Assembly (NCBI GenBank): GCA_004555725.1
Contig: SFHC01000005.1
Span: 1 to 64,000 of the forward strand
Direction of reading: 5' to 3'
DNA: 64,000 nucleotides
Origin: [Eubacterium] saphenum
GTDB taxonomy: Bacteria; Bacillota; Clostridia; Peptostreptococcales; Anaerovoracaceae
Each line of letters begins with the position of its first letter. Within the stretch, counting starts at the first letter, position 1. The translations under genes and the position numbers were made by a program. The notes below the pieces were generated by a model. It did no database searches and was not told the DNA's origin. It saw nothing but the letters and a program-made list of their open reading frames with translations. Shown here in pieces: positions 52,267 through 60,487 of this stretch.

Positions 52267-53055
52267 ATGAAATTTGGAGTATTAGGATTTGGAAACATGG
52301 GCGGCGCAATCGTAAAAGGCGCGGTCGATAAAGGTGTTTTGAAAAAGGACGAGGTATTTGCGTATGATCCGAAGGCAGAAGCAGCGGCAGCAGCTGAAGC
52401 GTCCGGGCTGCAGATCTGCCATTCTGTCCGCGAACTGGCAGAAGCAAGTGATGTCATTCTTCTGGCAGTAAAACCGCAGCAGTACGTACAGACCTGTGCT
52501 GAGGCGGAAGGATCCTTGGACGGGAAAGCGGTGTTCTCTATCGTTGCGGGAACCAGCATTGAACGTCTGCAGCAGGCGATTAAGGGGTCGCCGAGGATCT
52601 TGAGAATTATGCCAAATACGCCGGCGCTGGTATTTGAAGGTGCGTTTGCGCTTTGTCAGGAAAACAATCTGACGGAGGAGGAGAAGGCGTTTGCCCAGGA
52701 TCTCTTTACGAGCATCGGCATTGTCGAGTGGGTAAAGGAATACGACATCGACGCAGTCTGCGGTCTGTCCGGCGGAGGTCCGGCTTATGTTGCGATGTTC
52801 ATCGAGGCTCTTGCAGATGGCGGCGTCAAAGAGGGACTGACAAGGGATATCGCCTATAAACTGGCGGTGCAGACGGTGCTTGGCTCTGCCAAACTGATCC
52901 AGGAGAAGGGTATGCATCCGGGCGCACTGAAAGACATGGTGACTTCGCCGGCAGGCACGACGATTGAAGGAACAGAGGCACTGGAAGCGGGCGCGTTCCG
53001 CTACAGCGTGATGCAGGCGGTAGTTCAGGCAACGGAGCGCTCTCGAGAGCTGTAG
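52267..53055 (+). CDS. proC: Pyrroline-5-carboxylate reductase (copy 1)
   Basis: A 262-residue ProC-family protein with the nucleotide-binding start GVLGFGNMGGAIV, the VKPQ block near residue 70, MPNTPALV near 120 and GLSGGGPAYV near 163, followed by the C-terminal TSPAGTTIEGTEALE signature. It reduces pyrroline-5-carboxylate to proline with NAD(P)H. It is co-transcribed with the ATC hydrolase-like gene and is a paralog of the proC at 54849 in the hydroxyproline operon. Confidence 0.92.
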   Translation: MKFGVLGFGNMGGAIVKGAVDKGVLKKDEVFAYDPKAEAAAAAEASGLQICHSVRELAEASDVILLAVKPQQYVQTCAEAEGSLDGKAVFSIVAGTSIERLQQAIKGSPRILRIMPNTPALVFEGAFALCQENNLTEEEKAFAQDLFTSIGIVEWVKEYDIDAVCGLSGGGPAYVAMFIEALADGGVKEGLTRDIAYKLAVQTVLGSAKLIQEKGMHPGALKDMVTSPAGTTIEGTEALEAGAFRYSVMQAVVQATERSREL

Positions 53056-53114
53056 AATGATACAACCCGTAAGCGTGAAACTTGTTTGACTGCTGATAAT
53101 AATTAATGATAACG

Positions 53115-53153
53115 GCCGTGCAGGAGAGGAATCTTCTTGCGCGGTTTCTTTTT
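53115..53153 (+). terminator. Terminator after proC copy 1
   Basis: CCGTGCAGGAG pairs, with some wobble, with CTTCTTGCGCGG and is followed by TTTCTTTTTG. Confidence 0.65.
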
Positions 53154-53278
53154 GTCCCGGGAAATCCGGCTGCATGTGATCACGATGGGGAAATAATCTC
53201 CTTATAACGTTCACAAATGCGTGCAGACTCAGGGTATAATGAGTAATGTTATATAAATTTGAAAAGGAGTGAAGGACC

Positions 53279-53974
53279 GTGAATAACAGTATGTCAAGAG
53301 AACGCAAGTATGAACGGCTGAACTGTTTTGCGCCGCCGGAAATGATTGTGTCGGACAGAAAATATAATTTGATTATGGGAGGAACCATCCTCTACGGATT
53401 GATTGTGAATATCCTGATGTGCCAGTATTTCCCTGCGGAGCAGCTGGTCAGTGCTATCGGGCCGATCGGATCCCTGATTGCGTATGTTGTGCTGGTGTTT
53501 GCCGGAACCGTGATGGCCTCGGGATCCAGGAATGCGTGGATTAGTTTCCTGGGGTACAATCTGATTGTTGTGCCGCTGGGCGTAACGGTGACGATTCTGG
53601 TCGGGGCTTACGGAGGACTGAGTTCTTCTGTGGTTATTTCTGCGATGTGGTACACCGGAATTGTTACCGTAGCGATGATAGCTGCGGCGACCGCATTTCC
53701 GAAATTCTTCGCCAGAATGGGCGGATTCCTGTTTTCCGCGCTGATCGGACTTCTGATCTGCGGGCTGGTGTCCATGTTTATCCCGGCACTGTATTCCGTC
53801 TATGCCTTTGCCGGAGCGGTAATTTTCAGCCTGTACATCGGCTATGACATGTTCCGTTCGCAGATTTACCCGAAAACTGCAGACAACGCAGTAGATTGTG
53901 CGCTAGATATTTATCTGGACATCATCAATCTGTTCATTCTGCTTCTGCAGATCTTCGGAAACCGTGACAATTAA
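53279..53974 (+). CDS. Bax inhibitor-1/YccA-like membrane protein
   Basis: A 231-residue membrane protein with about seven hydrophobic segments and the C-terminal signature YIGYDMFRSQ followed by an acidic DNAVDCALDIYLD and a last hydrophobic helix, as in the Bax inhibitor-1 family (pH-sensitive calcium leak channels in studied members). It starts at GTG 53279 with AAAGGAG. A -10-like TATAAT is at 53235. Function here is unknown. Confidence 0.88.
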   Translation: MNNSMSRERKYERLNCFAPPEMIVSDRKYNLIMGGTILYGLIVNILMCQYFPAEQLVSAIGPIGSLIAYVVLVFAGTVMASGSRNAWISFLGYNLIVVPLGVTVTILVGAYGGLSSSVVISAMWYTGIVTVAMIAAATAFPKFFARMGGFLFSALIGLLICGLVSMFIPALYSVYAFAGAVIFSLYIGYDMFRSQIYPKTADNAVDCALDIYLDIINLFILLLQIFGNRDN

Positions 53975-53997
53975 GCGCAAGCGGATGCTTTACGGTA

Positions 53998-54058
53998 GAA
54001 AAAATCTCCCTTTATGAGAAACAGTCAAAACACTGTTGATCATATAGGGAGTTTTTTT
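53998..54058. terminator. Bidirectional terminator between convergent genes
   Basis: CTCCCTTTATGA (54006) pairs with TCATATAGGGAG (54040) with one mismatch, flanked by an A-run and a seven-T run. Confidence 0.85.
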
Positions 54059-54087
54059 GATGTCTGGAAAAGATTTTTCGGATGCTG

Positions 54088-54582
54088 CTATTTATATGCG
54101 GATGAGGAATGACTGCCGTTTCTGCTGCGGAGGTGGAGTGCGTCTGCAGCAATTCCGATATATCGGATCAGGGTGTCGATGAAAATATACCCCATGACGA
54201 TCGCGATTCCGGTAGATACCAGGGCGCCAAGCTGTGATTCCGCCAGATGTTTATTCCCGTTGACCAGACCGTACATCGTGTAGTAGAGCTGGGATCCCGG
54301 ATAGAGAGGGAACGCGCAGGTGGACATGAAAATCGTTGCCGGGGCGCGGTTCCGTCTTGACATGACCAGGGCATACAGTGCGACAAACATCGCTCCGGCC
54401 AGGGTCGCCGGAAAGTTATCAGGATAATAATGATATGTGATCAAATATACCACCCAGGTAAAAAAAGAACCGATTGCACAGTAAAACACCTGCTTTCCCC
54501 GGACACCGAACATCAGTGTGAATCCGGTGCATCCGATTGTGCATGAAATCAGTTCTGCCGGAATGCTGGGATTCAGTCCCAT
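54088..54582 (-). CDS. Orphan threonine/serine exporter small half (DUF3815)
   Basis: A 164-residue paralog of the protein encoded at 18757, sharing LNPSIPAELISCTIGCTGF at the start and the APATIFMSTCAFPLYPGSQL block near residue 85. It has about five hydrophobic segments and lacks the charged tail of its paralog. No gene for the larger ThrE half is adjacent, so it would have to pair with the protein encoded at 19341 or work alone. AAAGGAG precedes ATG 54582. 54583-54789 holds no gene. Confidence 0.82.
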   Translation of the reverse strand: MGLNPSIPAELISCTIGCTGFTLMFGVRGKQVFYCAIGSFFTWVVYLITYHYYPDNFPATLAGAMFVALYALVMSRRNRAPATIFMSTCAFPLYPGSQLYYTMYGLVNGNKHLAESQLGALVSTGIAIVMGYIFIDTLIRYIGIAADALHLRSRNGSHSSSAYK

Positions 54583-54783
54583 CTCAGACTCCTTTCTGCT
54601 TTCCGATAACGATACCTATACCATAATCATAAATGGAGAATCCCCATACGGCAAGGGGATTCATCGGAAGAAATTCCTGAATTTTTTGATGACGAGTACA
54701 TTTACAGATTTGAATACAGCGTTTTGCCTTAGGCTGAGGAATGAAGCCGTGTGCATTCCTGCATAGTACGCCAGGGCTGGAGA

Positions 54784-54820
54784 AAAGGAGAGGGGCCCGT
54801 GCGTTCACAACAGGCCCCTC
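54784..54820 (-). terminator. Terminator of the hydroxyproline operon
   Basis: GAGGGGCC (54790) and GGCCCCTC (54813) pair perfectly; in the minus direction the stem is followed by TCCTTTTCT. Confidence 0.7.
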
Positions 54821-54848
54821 GTTTCGCGTTATATGAGTAATTGTTGAG

Positions 54849-55658
54849 TTATTTTGCGCTCTGCATTTCAATGGATTTTTCTGTGCATGCCTGTACGCCT
54901 TCAATGACTGCTGTACGCAGGCCCATCTCTTCCAGCGTGCGGACTGCCGCAATCGTAGTTCCGGCAGGGGAGCTGACCATGTCTTTCAGGACTCCCGGAT
55001 GCAGGCCGGTTTCCATTAGCATCTTAGCTGTTCCATATACAGTCTGCTCAGCAAACTCGTAAGCAGTTGCTCTCTGCATGCCGCCCAGAACCGCAGCATC
55101 TGCCATGGCTTCAATAAACATGCAGACATAAGCCGGGCCGCTTCCGCTGACACCTGTGACAACGTCGAACAGATTTTCCGGCATCAGTTCTGCTTTTCCG
55201 AATCCTCTCAGGATCTTCAGCGCGAGCTGAGCTTCTTCATCCGTGACGTACTCATTAGGGCAGGCTGCAGCCATGCCTTCTCCGACCTGAGCCGGGGTGT
55301 TCGGCATAACACGCACGATTTTTACAGGCTTGTGATCGAATGCGTCTGCCAGGTAATCCAGTGTTCTTCCCGCGCCGATGCTGATAAACAGCTGATCTTC
55401 GCGGATATGCTCTTTGATCCCGTCGATCATGGAAGCGTAGTACTGCGGCTTGATCGCAAAGAATACGACATCGCAGTTTTTCAGAACTTCCAGATTATCG
55501 TCTGTAACGTTGATGCCATTGGCTTCCTTGGTCTTCTGACGGCCGGCTTCCATTGGGTCTGCGCCCCAGATATCCTCAGGCTTGAACAGACCGTTCTTAA
55601 TGATTCCGCCCATCATAGCGTTCGCCATAACTCCGCATCCGATAAATCCTAATTTCAT
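54849..55658 (-). CDS. proC: Pyrroline-5-carboxylate reductase (copy 2, hydroxyproline operon)
   Basis: A 269-residue ProC protein with GFIGCGVMANAMMGG, VMPNTPAQVGEGM near residue 115, GVSGSGPAYVC near 167 and SSPAGTTIAAV near 230. As the last gene of the operon with the hydroxyproline dehydratase, it should reduce the pyrroline-5-carboxylate made by that enzyme to L-proline. GAGGAGG precedes the start. Confidence 0.93.
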   Translation of the reverse strand: MKLGFIGCGVMANAMMGGIIKNGLFKPEDIWGADPMEAGRQKTKEANGINVTDDNLEVLKNCDVVFFAIKPQYYASMIDGIKEHIREDQLFISIGAGRTLDYLADAFDHKPVKIVRVMPNTPAQVGEGMAAACPNEYVTDEEAQLALKILRGFGKAELMPENLFDVVTGVSGSGPAYVCMFIEAMADAAVLGGMQRATAYEFAEQTVYGTAKMLMETGLHPGVLKDMVSSPAGTTIAAVRTLEEMGLRTAVIEGVQACTEKSIEMQSAK

Positions 55659-55737
55659 TGATTCGTTTCCTCCTCTTTATTCGATAACTTATATAGTTAA
55701 TAGCTGACAAAATATAGCCGTCGCAAGGGAACAGCAC

Positions 55738-58110
55738 CTAGAAGGACTGCTCCGTACGCGCGATGATTTCATCCTGAAGCGCCTTATCCAGATTATGGAA
55801 GTAGTCGCTGTATCCGGCAACGCGGACGATCAGATCCTTATATTCCTCCGGATGAGCCTGCGCGTCCAACAGAGTCTGCTTGTCGATAACGTTGAACTGG
55901 ATGTGGTGGCCGTCCATCGCAAAGTAGGAGCGGATCAGGCTCGCCATGTTATCCAGGCCTTTCTCGCCGGCAACGACACTTGGTGTGAACTTCTGGTTCA
56001 GCAGCGTTCCGCCGGTAGAGCAGTGGTCCATCTTGGCGCAGGATTTGATAACTGCAGTCGGGCCGTTGGTGTCCGCAGATTTCTCCGGTGAGATTCCTTC
56101 TGATACCGGCTTATGCGCGAGGCGTCCGTTTGCGGTTGCGTTCAGCACATCGCCAAAGTATACATGGCAAGTGGTCGGCAGCATATCGATATGGTAGGTG
56201 CCTCCGCAGACAGTTTTTCTTCCGGTGACGGTATCGCGGTATGTCTTGAATACATCCTGCATAATGCCGTCCGCGTAGTCGTCATCGTTTCCGTATTTCG
56301 GGGAACGGTCGTGCACCATGCGGAACACATCTTCGTGACCTTCAAAATTGTCGTCCATGGCAGAAATGAGTTCTTCCATGGTCAGATCCTTCTTATCGTA
56401 GACATGATAGCGGATAGCGGCGAGGCAGTCCGTGATCGTTCCGATTCCTACACCCTGAATGTATCTCGTGTTATAGCGCGCTCCGCCTGCGTTATAGTCT
56501 CTGCCGTTCTTGATGCAGTCGTCGGTGACGATGGACAGGAACGGAGCCGGCATTTCTTCTGCGTACAGTTTCTCGATGACGTTGTTTCCTCTGACTTTCA
56601 TGTCTACAAAGTAGGTCAGCTGCTTCTTAAATGCGTCATAGAGCTCATCGTAGGTCTCATAATCCTTTGCGTATCCGGTCTTGAGCCCGAGCTGTTTTCC
56701 GCTGACGTTGTCATATCCGTTGTAAAGCGTAAGCTGAAAGATTTTAGGGATATTGAGGTAGCCGGTCAGAATGTAGGCTTCCTTGCCCCAGCATCCTGTT
56801 TCCACGCAGCCGGAGGATCCTCCGCATCTTGCGTCATCCAGCGTCTTGCCGGCATTCAGGAGTTCCTGGACGATTTCATCGGTATTATAGAATGCAGGCT
56901 GGCCCCATCCTTTTCTGGAAATCTCGCATGCGCGCTTCAGGAAACGCTGCGGGGTCTTTTTGCTGATCTGAACATTTGAGTTTGGCTGAACCAGCTTCAT
57001 GGCATCCATGCAGTCCAGGATCAGATAGCTGACCTCGTTGACGCCGTCGCTTCCGTCCGGACGGATTCCGCCGGTGTTGATGTTGGCAAAGTCTGTGTAC
57101 GTTCCGCTTTCCTTCAGGGTTACGCCGACCTTGACCGGGGCAGGCTGGTTGTAGAATTTTACCCAGAGACACTCCAGCAGCTCCAGCGCAAAATCATCAC
57201 TAAGGATGCCGTCTTCTGTGTCCTGCTCATAGTATGGATACAGGTGCTGGTCGAGACGGCCCGGGCTGAACGCGTCCCAAGGATTCAGCTCAGAGGTGAC
57301 GGCCAGGTGGGTGAACCAGTATGCCTGCAGAGCCTGCCAGTAAGTCTGTGGTTTCTGTGCCGGAACAACGGAGCAGTTTTCTGCAATCTGCAGGAGCTCC
57401 TTTCTGCGGACTGGATTGGTCTCTTTATTTGCTTTTTCCAGAGCCAGATCATGGTAGCGCTGCCCGAGAATCATGACGGCATCGCAGTCGATCAGCATGG
57501 CTTTCAGTTCTTCTGCCTTGTCGAGTGCATCCATGTCGTTCAGGTAATCCAGGTTATCGAGCGCATTCTGGATTTCCTGTTTGTATTCTGCGTATCCGTG
57601 CGTCCAGATCCGGTCGCCTCCGCAGGTGTGTCCAGGTCCTCGCTGCTCCATGAATTCTGTGAACATGCCTGCAGCATACGCCTCTTTCCATTCCGGCGTC
57701 ATGCGCTCCAGAATTTTCTCGCGCATGGATTTACCCTGCCAGTACGGAATGATCTCCTTCTCCTGGAGTTCGATGTCTTCAGGCGTAACTTTATAGGAAA
57801 CGATGTCGCGGTCATTCATAATGTGCATGTCTTCTACAGTATGGCAGCACAGCTCCGGAAATGTCGGACTTGCCTGAGGATCCTTTCCTTTTTCGCCGAC
57901 GATCAGTTCATCATCGCCGAGATAGAGGGTCTTTTTGCTGAAGTATTCTTTCAGAACCAGGGCGCGCATTACCGGAATAGAATATTTTCCTTCGTTTTCA
58001 CGGTAAAAGTCTGTTTCAATCTTTGCGCGTTCCAGATCAATATGCACCGGAGTCTCTGTCGTCATTCTGCGAAGACGCTGGATTCTTTCTGTCATGTTTT
58101 TTGTTTCCAT
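55738..58110 (-). CDS. hypD: trans-4-hydroxy-L-proline dehydratase (glycyl radical enzyme)
   Basis: A 790-residue glycyl radical enzyme. The active-site cysteine is C435 and the adjacent base E437 in GGSSGCVETG, and the radical glycine is G766 in RVAGYSDYF. These are one residue offset from the known HypD positions (C434, E436, G765), which, with length and the adjacent proC and activase genes, gives a firm assignment. It removes water from hydroxyproline to give pyrroline-5-carboxylate, allowing diet- or collagen-derived hydroxyproline to enter Stickland fermentation. The glycyl radical is oxygen-sensitive. The ribosome site GGAGG lies inside the end of the activase gene. Confidence 0.95.
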   Translation of the reverse strand: METKNMTERIQRLRRMTTETPVHIDLERAKIETDFYRENEGKYSIPVMRALVLKEYFSKKTLYLGDDELIVGEKGKDPQASPTFPELCCHTVEDMHIMNDRDIVSYKVTPEDIELQEKEIIPYWQGKSMREKILERMTPEWKEAYAAGMFTEFMEQRGPGHTCGGDRIWTHGYAEYKQEIQNALDNLDYLNDMDALDKAEELKAMLIDCDAVMILGQRYHDLALEKANKETNPVRRKELLQIAENCSVVPAQKPQTYWQALQAYWFTHLAVTSELNPWDAFSPGRLDQHLYPYYEQDTEDGILSDDFALELLECLWVKFYNQPAPVKVGVTLKESGTYTDFANINTGGIRPDGSDGVNEVSYLILDCMDAMKLVQPNSNVQISKKTPQRFLKRACEISRKGWGQPAFYNTDEIVQELLNAGKTLDDARCGGSSGCVETGCWGKEAYILTGYLNIPKIFQLTLYNGYDNVSGKQLGLKTGYAKDYETYDELYDAFKKQLTYFVDMKVRGNNVIEKLYAEEMPAPFLSIVTDDCIKNGRDYNAGGARYNTRYIQGVGIGTITDCLAAIRYHVYDKKDLTMEELISAMDDNFEGHEDVFRMVHDRSPKYGNDDDYADGIMQDVFKTYRDTVTGRKTVCGGTYHIDMLPTTCHVYFGDVLNATANGRLAHKPVSEGISPEKSADTNGPTAVIKSCAKMDHCSTGGTLLNQKFTPSVVAGEKGLDNMASLIRSYFAMDGHHIQFNVIDKQTLLDAQAHPEEYKDLIVRVAGYSDYFHNLDKALQDEIIARTEQSF

Positions 58111-58112
58111 GG

Positions 58113-59030
58113 TTAACCTCCAATTTTTACGTTGCTGAATCCGGCCTGAGTGAACTGAGCCGAAAATGCTTCCATCATTTCGCTGCTCGGGACTTCACAG
58201 TCTTCTCCCGGATAGTTTCTGCCGAGCTTTGCGTATTTTCCTTTTCCTGTGTCGTGATAGGGCAGAAGGTTGATCTGATCCGGACGTATGTCATTTTCTT
58301 TAAGGAAGGAGATCACCTTGTCCATGTTTTCTTTTGTCCCGCTGATCCCCGGAATAGTCGGAATGCGCAGGTATATTTTTGCTCCGTCTCTGCTCAGGCA
58401 CTTCAGATTGTCCAGGATCTGTTTATTGTCTGTTCCGATTACCCGCCGGTGTGTTTCCGGATCCATCACTTTAATGTCATAAAGAAAGGTGTCTGTATAA
58501 GGAAGAATCTCCCGGAACCGTTCATAAGGAGCATAGCCGCAGGTGTCGATGTTGACGGCGATGCCATTTCTGTGTAGTTTAGAAGCGAGTGAAACCACTT
58601 CTGAAAATTCCTGCTGCGCCATAACCTCGCCGCCGGAAAGGGTGACTCCGCCGCCGGACTGCTCATAGAAAATCCGGTCTTTCAGCAGTTCTTTCATCAG
58701 TTCTTTCTGGGAATATGTTTCTCCGATGATTTCTCTTGCTTCATTCACACAGCGGTCCGTACATCTTCCGCATAATGTGCATTTTTCCGGATCTGTTTTT
58801 GCCGGGGCGCCGGGCGCAGAGAAGGAAATCGCATGCTGAGGGCAGACCTGCTCGCATCTTCTGCATCCTGTGCACTTACTCTGATCAAACTGCAGCTCTC
58901 TTTCAAACCGCTGTGTCTCCGGATTATGACACCACGCACACCGGAGCGGACATCCTTTAAAGAACACAGTCGTGCGGATGCCGTCGCCGTCGTGAATGGA
59001 ATATTTTTGAATGTTCGTGATGACGTTCAA
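58113..59030 (-). CDS. Glycyl radical enzyme activase for HypD
   Basis: A 305-residue radical SAM activating enzyme. The radical SAM cluster is C27-x3-C31-x2-C34 in KGCPLRCAWCHNPE, and two extra 4Fe-4S clusters follow (CTGCRRCEQVCP and CTLCGRCTDRC). It puts the glycyl radical on the dehydratase encoded two bases downstream. TTG 59030 is chosen as start: GGAGAG is 6 bases upstream and the protein then opens like other activases (NIQKYSIHDG). An ATG at 59048 would add six residues but lacks a ribosome site. Confidence 0.92.
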   Translation of the reverse strand: MNVITNIQKYSIHDGDGIRTTVFFKGCPLRCAWCHNPETQRFERELQFDQSKCTGCRRCEQVCPQHAISFSAPGAPAKTDPEKCTLCGRCTDRCVNEAREIIGETYSQKELMKELLKDRIFYEQSGGGVTLSGGEVMAQQEFSEVVSLASKLHRNGIAVNIDTCGYAPYERFREILPYTDTFLYDIKVMDPETHRRVIGTDNKQILDNLKCLSRDGAKIYLRIPTIPGISGTKENMDKVISFLKENDIRPDQINLLPYHDTGKGKYAKLGRNYPGEDCEVPSSEMMEAFSAQFTQAGFSNVKIGG

Positions 59031-59113
59031 AATGGCTCTCCATTTCATTGTTTACATTGCTGTTTTCCGGGTTGGCTTTCAGAGAAGGATTTCGGAAGTC
59101 TGCTGCGCTGATC

Positions 59114-59176
59114 ATTATAGAGATTATGCATGCAGGGACAGCTCTGTATTGACTAGAATTAAGTTTATACCGCGGT
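59114..59176 (-). promoter_or_regulatory. Control region of the hydroxyproline operon
   Basis: On the minus strand a perfect TATAAT (plus 59114-59119) lies 84 bases before the activase start. Further upstream ACCGCGGT (59169-59176) is a perfect palindrome, possibly a TetR-type site. A GGATACAGTATAC motif is at 59262. No gene is seen in 59031-59320. Confidence 0.45.
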
Positions 59177-59323
59177 CTAATTGATATAAAAATATCATAC
59201 GATACTCGGCGGGAAAATGCAAGAGGAATCCATAAAAAAGTCAGAAGTTTCGTAAATTATTGGATACAGTATACACAAGAGGCGGCGGGGATGGCGGCTG
59301 GGAAATGCGGGATATTCAGGCAG

Positions 59324-59371
59324 AAAAAAAGCCCGGAAACAGGAAACGCAGACGACGTTTCTCTTCCGGGC
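59324..59371 (-). terminator. Terminator of the TetR gene
   Basis: On the minus strand GCCCGGAAGAGAAACG and CGTTTC-CTG-TTTCCGGGC pair and are followed by seven T (plus 59324-59330). Confidence 0.85.
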
Positions 59372-59394
59372 AGAAGATGGGCTTTTGATTGTTC

Positions 59395-60000
59395 TTATTT
59401 CTGTTCTGTGCTGCCCGGCTGGACGGCGCGGAATTTTGCAAAGAGAACCGGCATGTACTCCTTGCTGAATTCGCCGAGATCGTAAGCGCCGTTGTTCATG
59501 CACCAGTCGGTTATCAGGGCGCGTTCACAGAGGCTGTAGATGCGGACGATCTGGACCACAGTTTTTTCTCTTGTGATTTCGCCCTTTGTCTGGCCTTCCG
59601 TGACAATGCGTGTCAGGAGCTTGAAATAGTACCGGTTCTGATCCAGAAGAAAACCACCGTCGTCTTTCGTGAGCTGGGCGGCGTAGAGGTTGGCCAGCAG
59701 TTTATAGTCGATCTTGGTCCCGATGTAATTATGAATCAGGTAATTCATTTCCATCAGCCGGTCGAAGGTGTTGTCGATCTGCATCAGCTGCGGCTCGATC
59801 TGTGCGTACTTCTTATCGAGCATATTGGACAGGGTGCCGAGCAGGGTATCCTTGCTGCGGAAATAATAGTAGAACGATCCTTTTGCGACGCCAGCCTTAG
59901 AGATAATGTCGTTTATGGTTGTTTCCTCATATCCTTTTTCGTAGAAGAGCTCCCAGGCAGCTTCAATAATCGTTTCCTTTAAATTCTTGTTTTCGTTCAT
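59395..60000 (-). CDS. TetR family transcriptional regulator
   Basis: A 201-residue TetR-type regulator; the helix-turn-helix is at residues 25-48 (INDIISKAGVAKGSFYYYF). ATG 60000 is preferred, with AAGGGA upstream; 23 further codons are open but unlike the family. It is upstream of the hydroxyproline operon on the same strand and ends in its own terminator. The target could be that operon or a distant one. Confidence 0.88.
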   Translation of the reverse strand: MNENKNLKETIIEAAWELFYEKGYEETTINDIISKAGVAKGSFYYYFRSKDTLLGTLSNMLDKKYAQIEPQLMQIDNTFDRLMEMNYLIHNYIGTKIDYKLLANLYAAQLTKDDGGFLLDQNRYYFKLLTRIVTEGQTKGEITREKTVVQIVRIYSLCERALITDWCMNNGAYDLGEFSKEYMPVLFAKFRAVQPGSTEQK

Positions 60001-60487
60001 CGTAAATCCCTTTTCCCATAGTCGGTTCCCGCGCAGGTGAATGGGGAAGTCCCCGGAGCGCGTGTTCATTGTCTACTATCATAATAGAAAAACTCCGGAT
60101 TGAAAAGGGAGCAATATGTAGAATATAGAATCTTTTTCATTATATTGAGCATTCTGAGGTATTCATAATATCTATTACATATGAACTGGAAATGGATGAA
60201 AATGTTTTGTTCTTTAAATATAAATCTCATACAAAAAATATATGAGAGAATCATTCGTTTCTGTATGGTTTCAACTTTCTTTACTTAGTTTTTTCATGTA
60301 TAATGTAGAAAACATCAGTGATTGCAGAGGTGCTGTCTATAGATGAGAGAGTGAATCTGCTCTGTTTTCGTGTTCGAGATTCTCGTTGTAAAGGATTGTA
60401 AAAGTTTTTTACCCCGAGGGGTTCGATACAAACAGAAAACACATATGATGTCCATAATTGATTATTGTTAACAGGTAAGGAAGGGAC
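60001..60487. promoter_or_regulatory. AT-rich intergenic region with the amylosucrase promoter
   Basis: This 487-base gap holds no gene. TATAAT at 60299-60304 is the best -10 for the plus-strand gene, without a clear -35. Near 60395 GTAAAA pairs with TTTTAC and CCCC with GGGG, giving a possible leader structure about 70 bases before the start codon. Confidence 0.4.

Noticed and set aside
60388..60425. A BglG/SacY-type antiterminator (RAT) site before the amylosucrase gene
   Set aside because: Only the first GGATTGT matches; the rest of the RAT consensus is absent.
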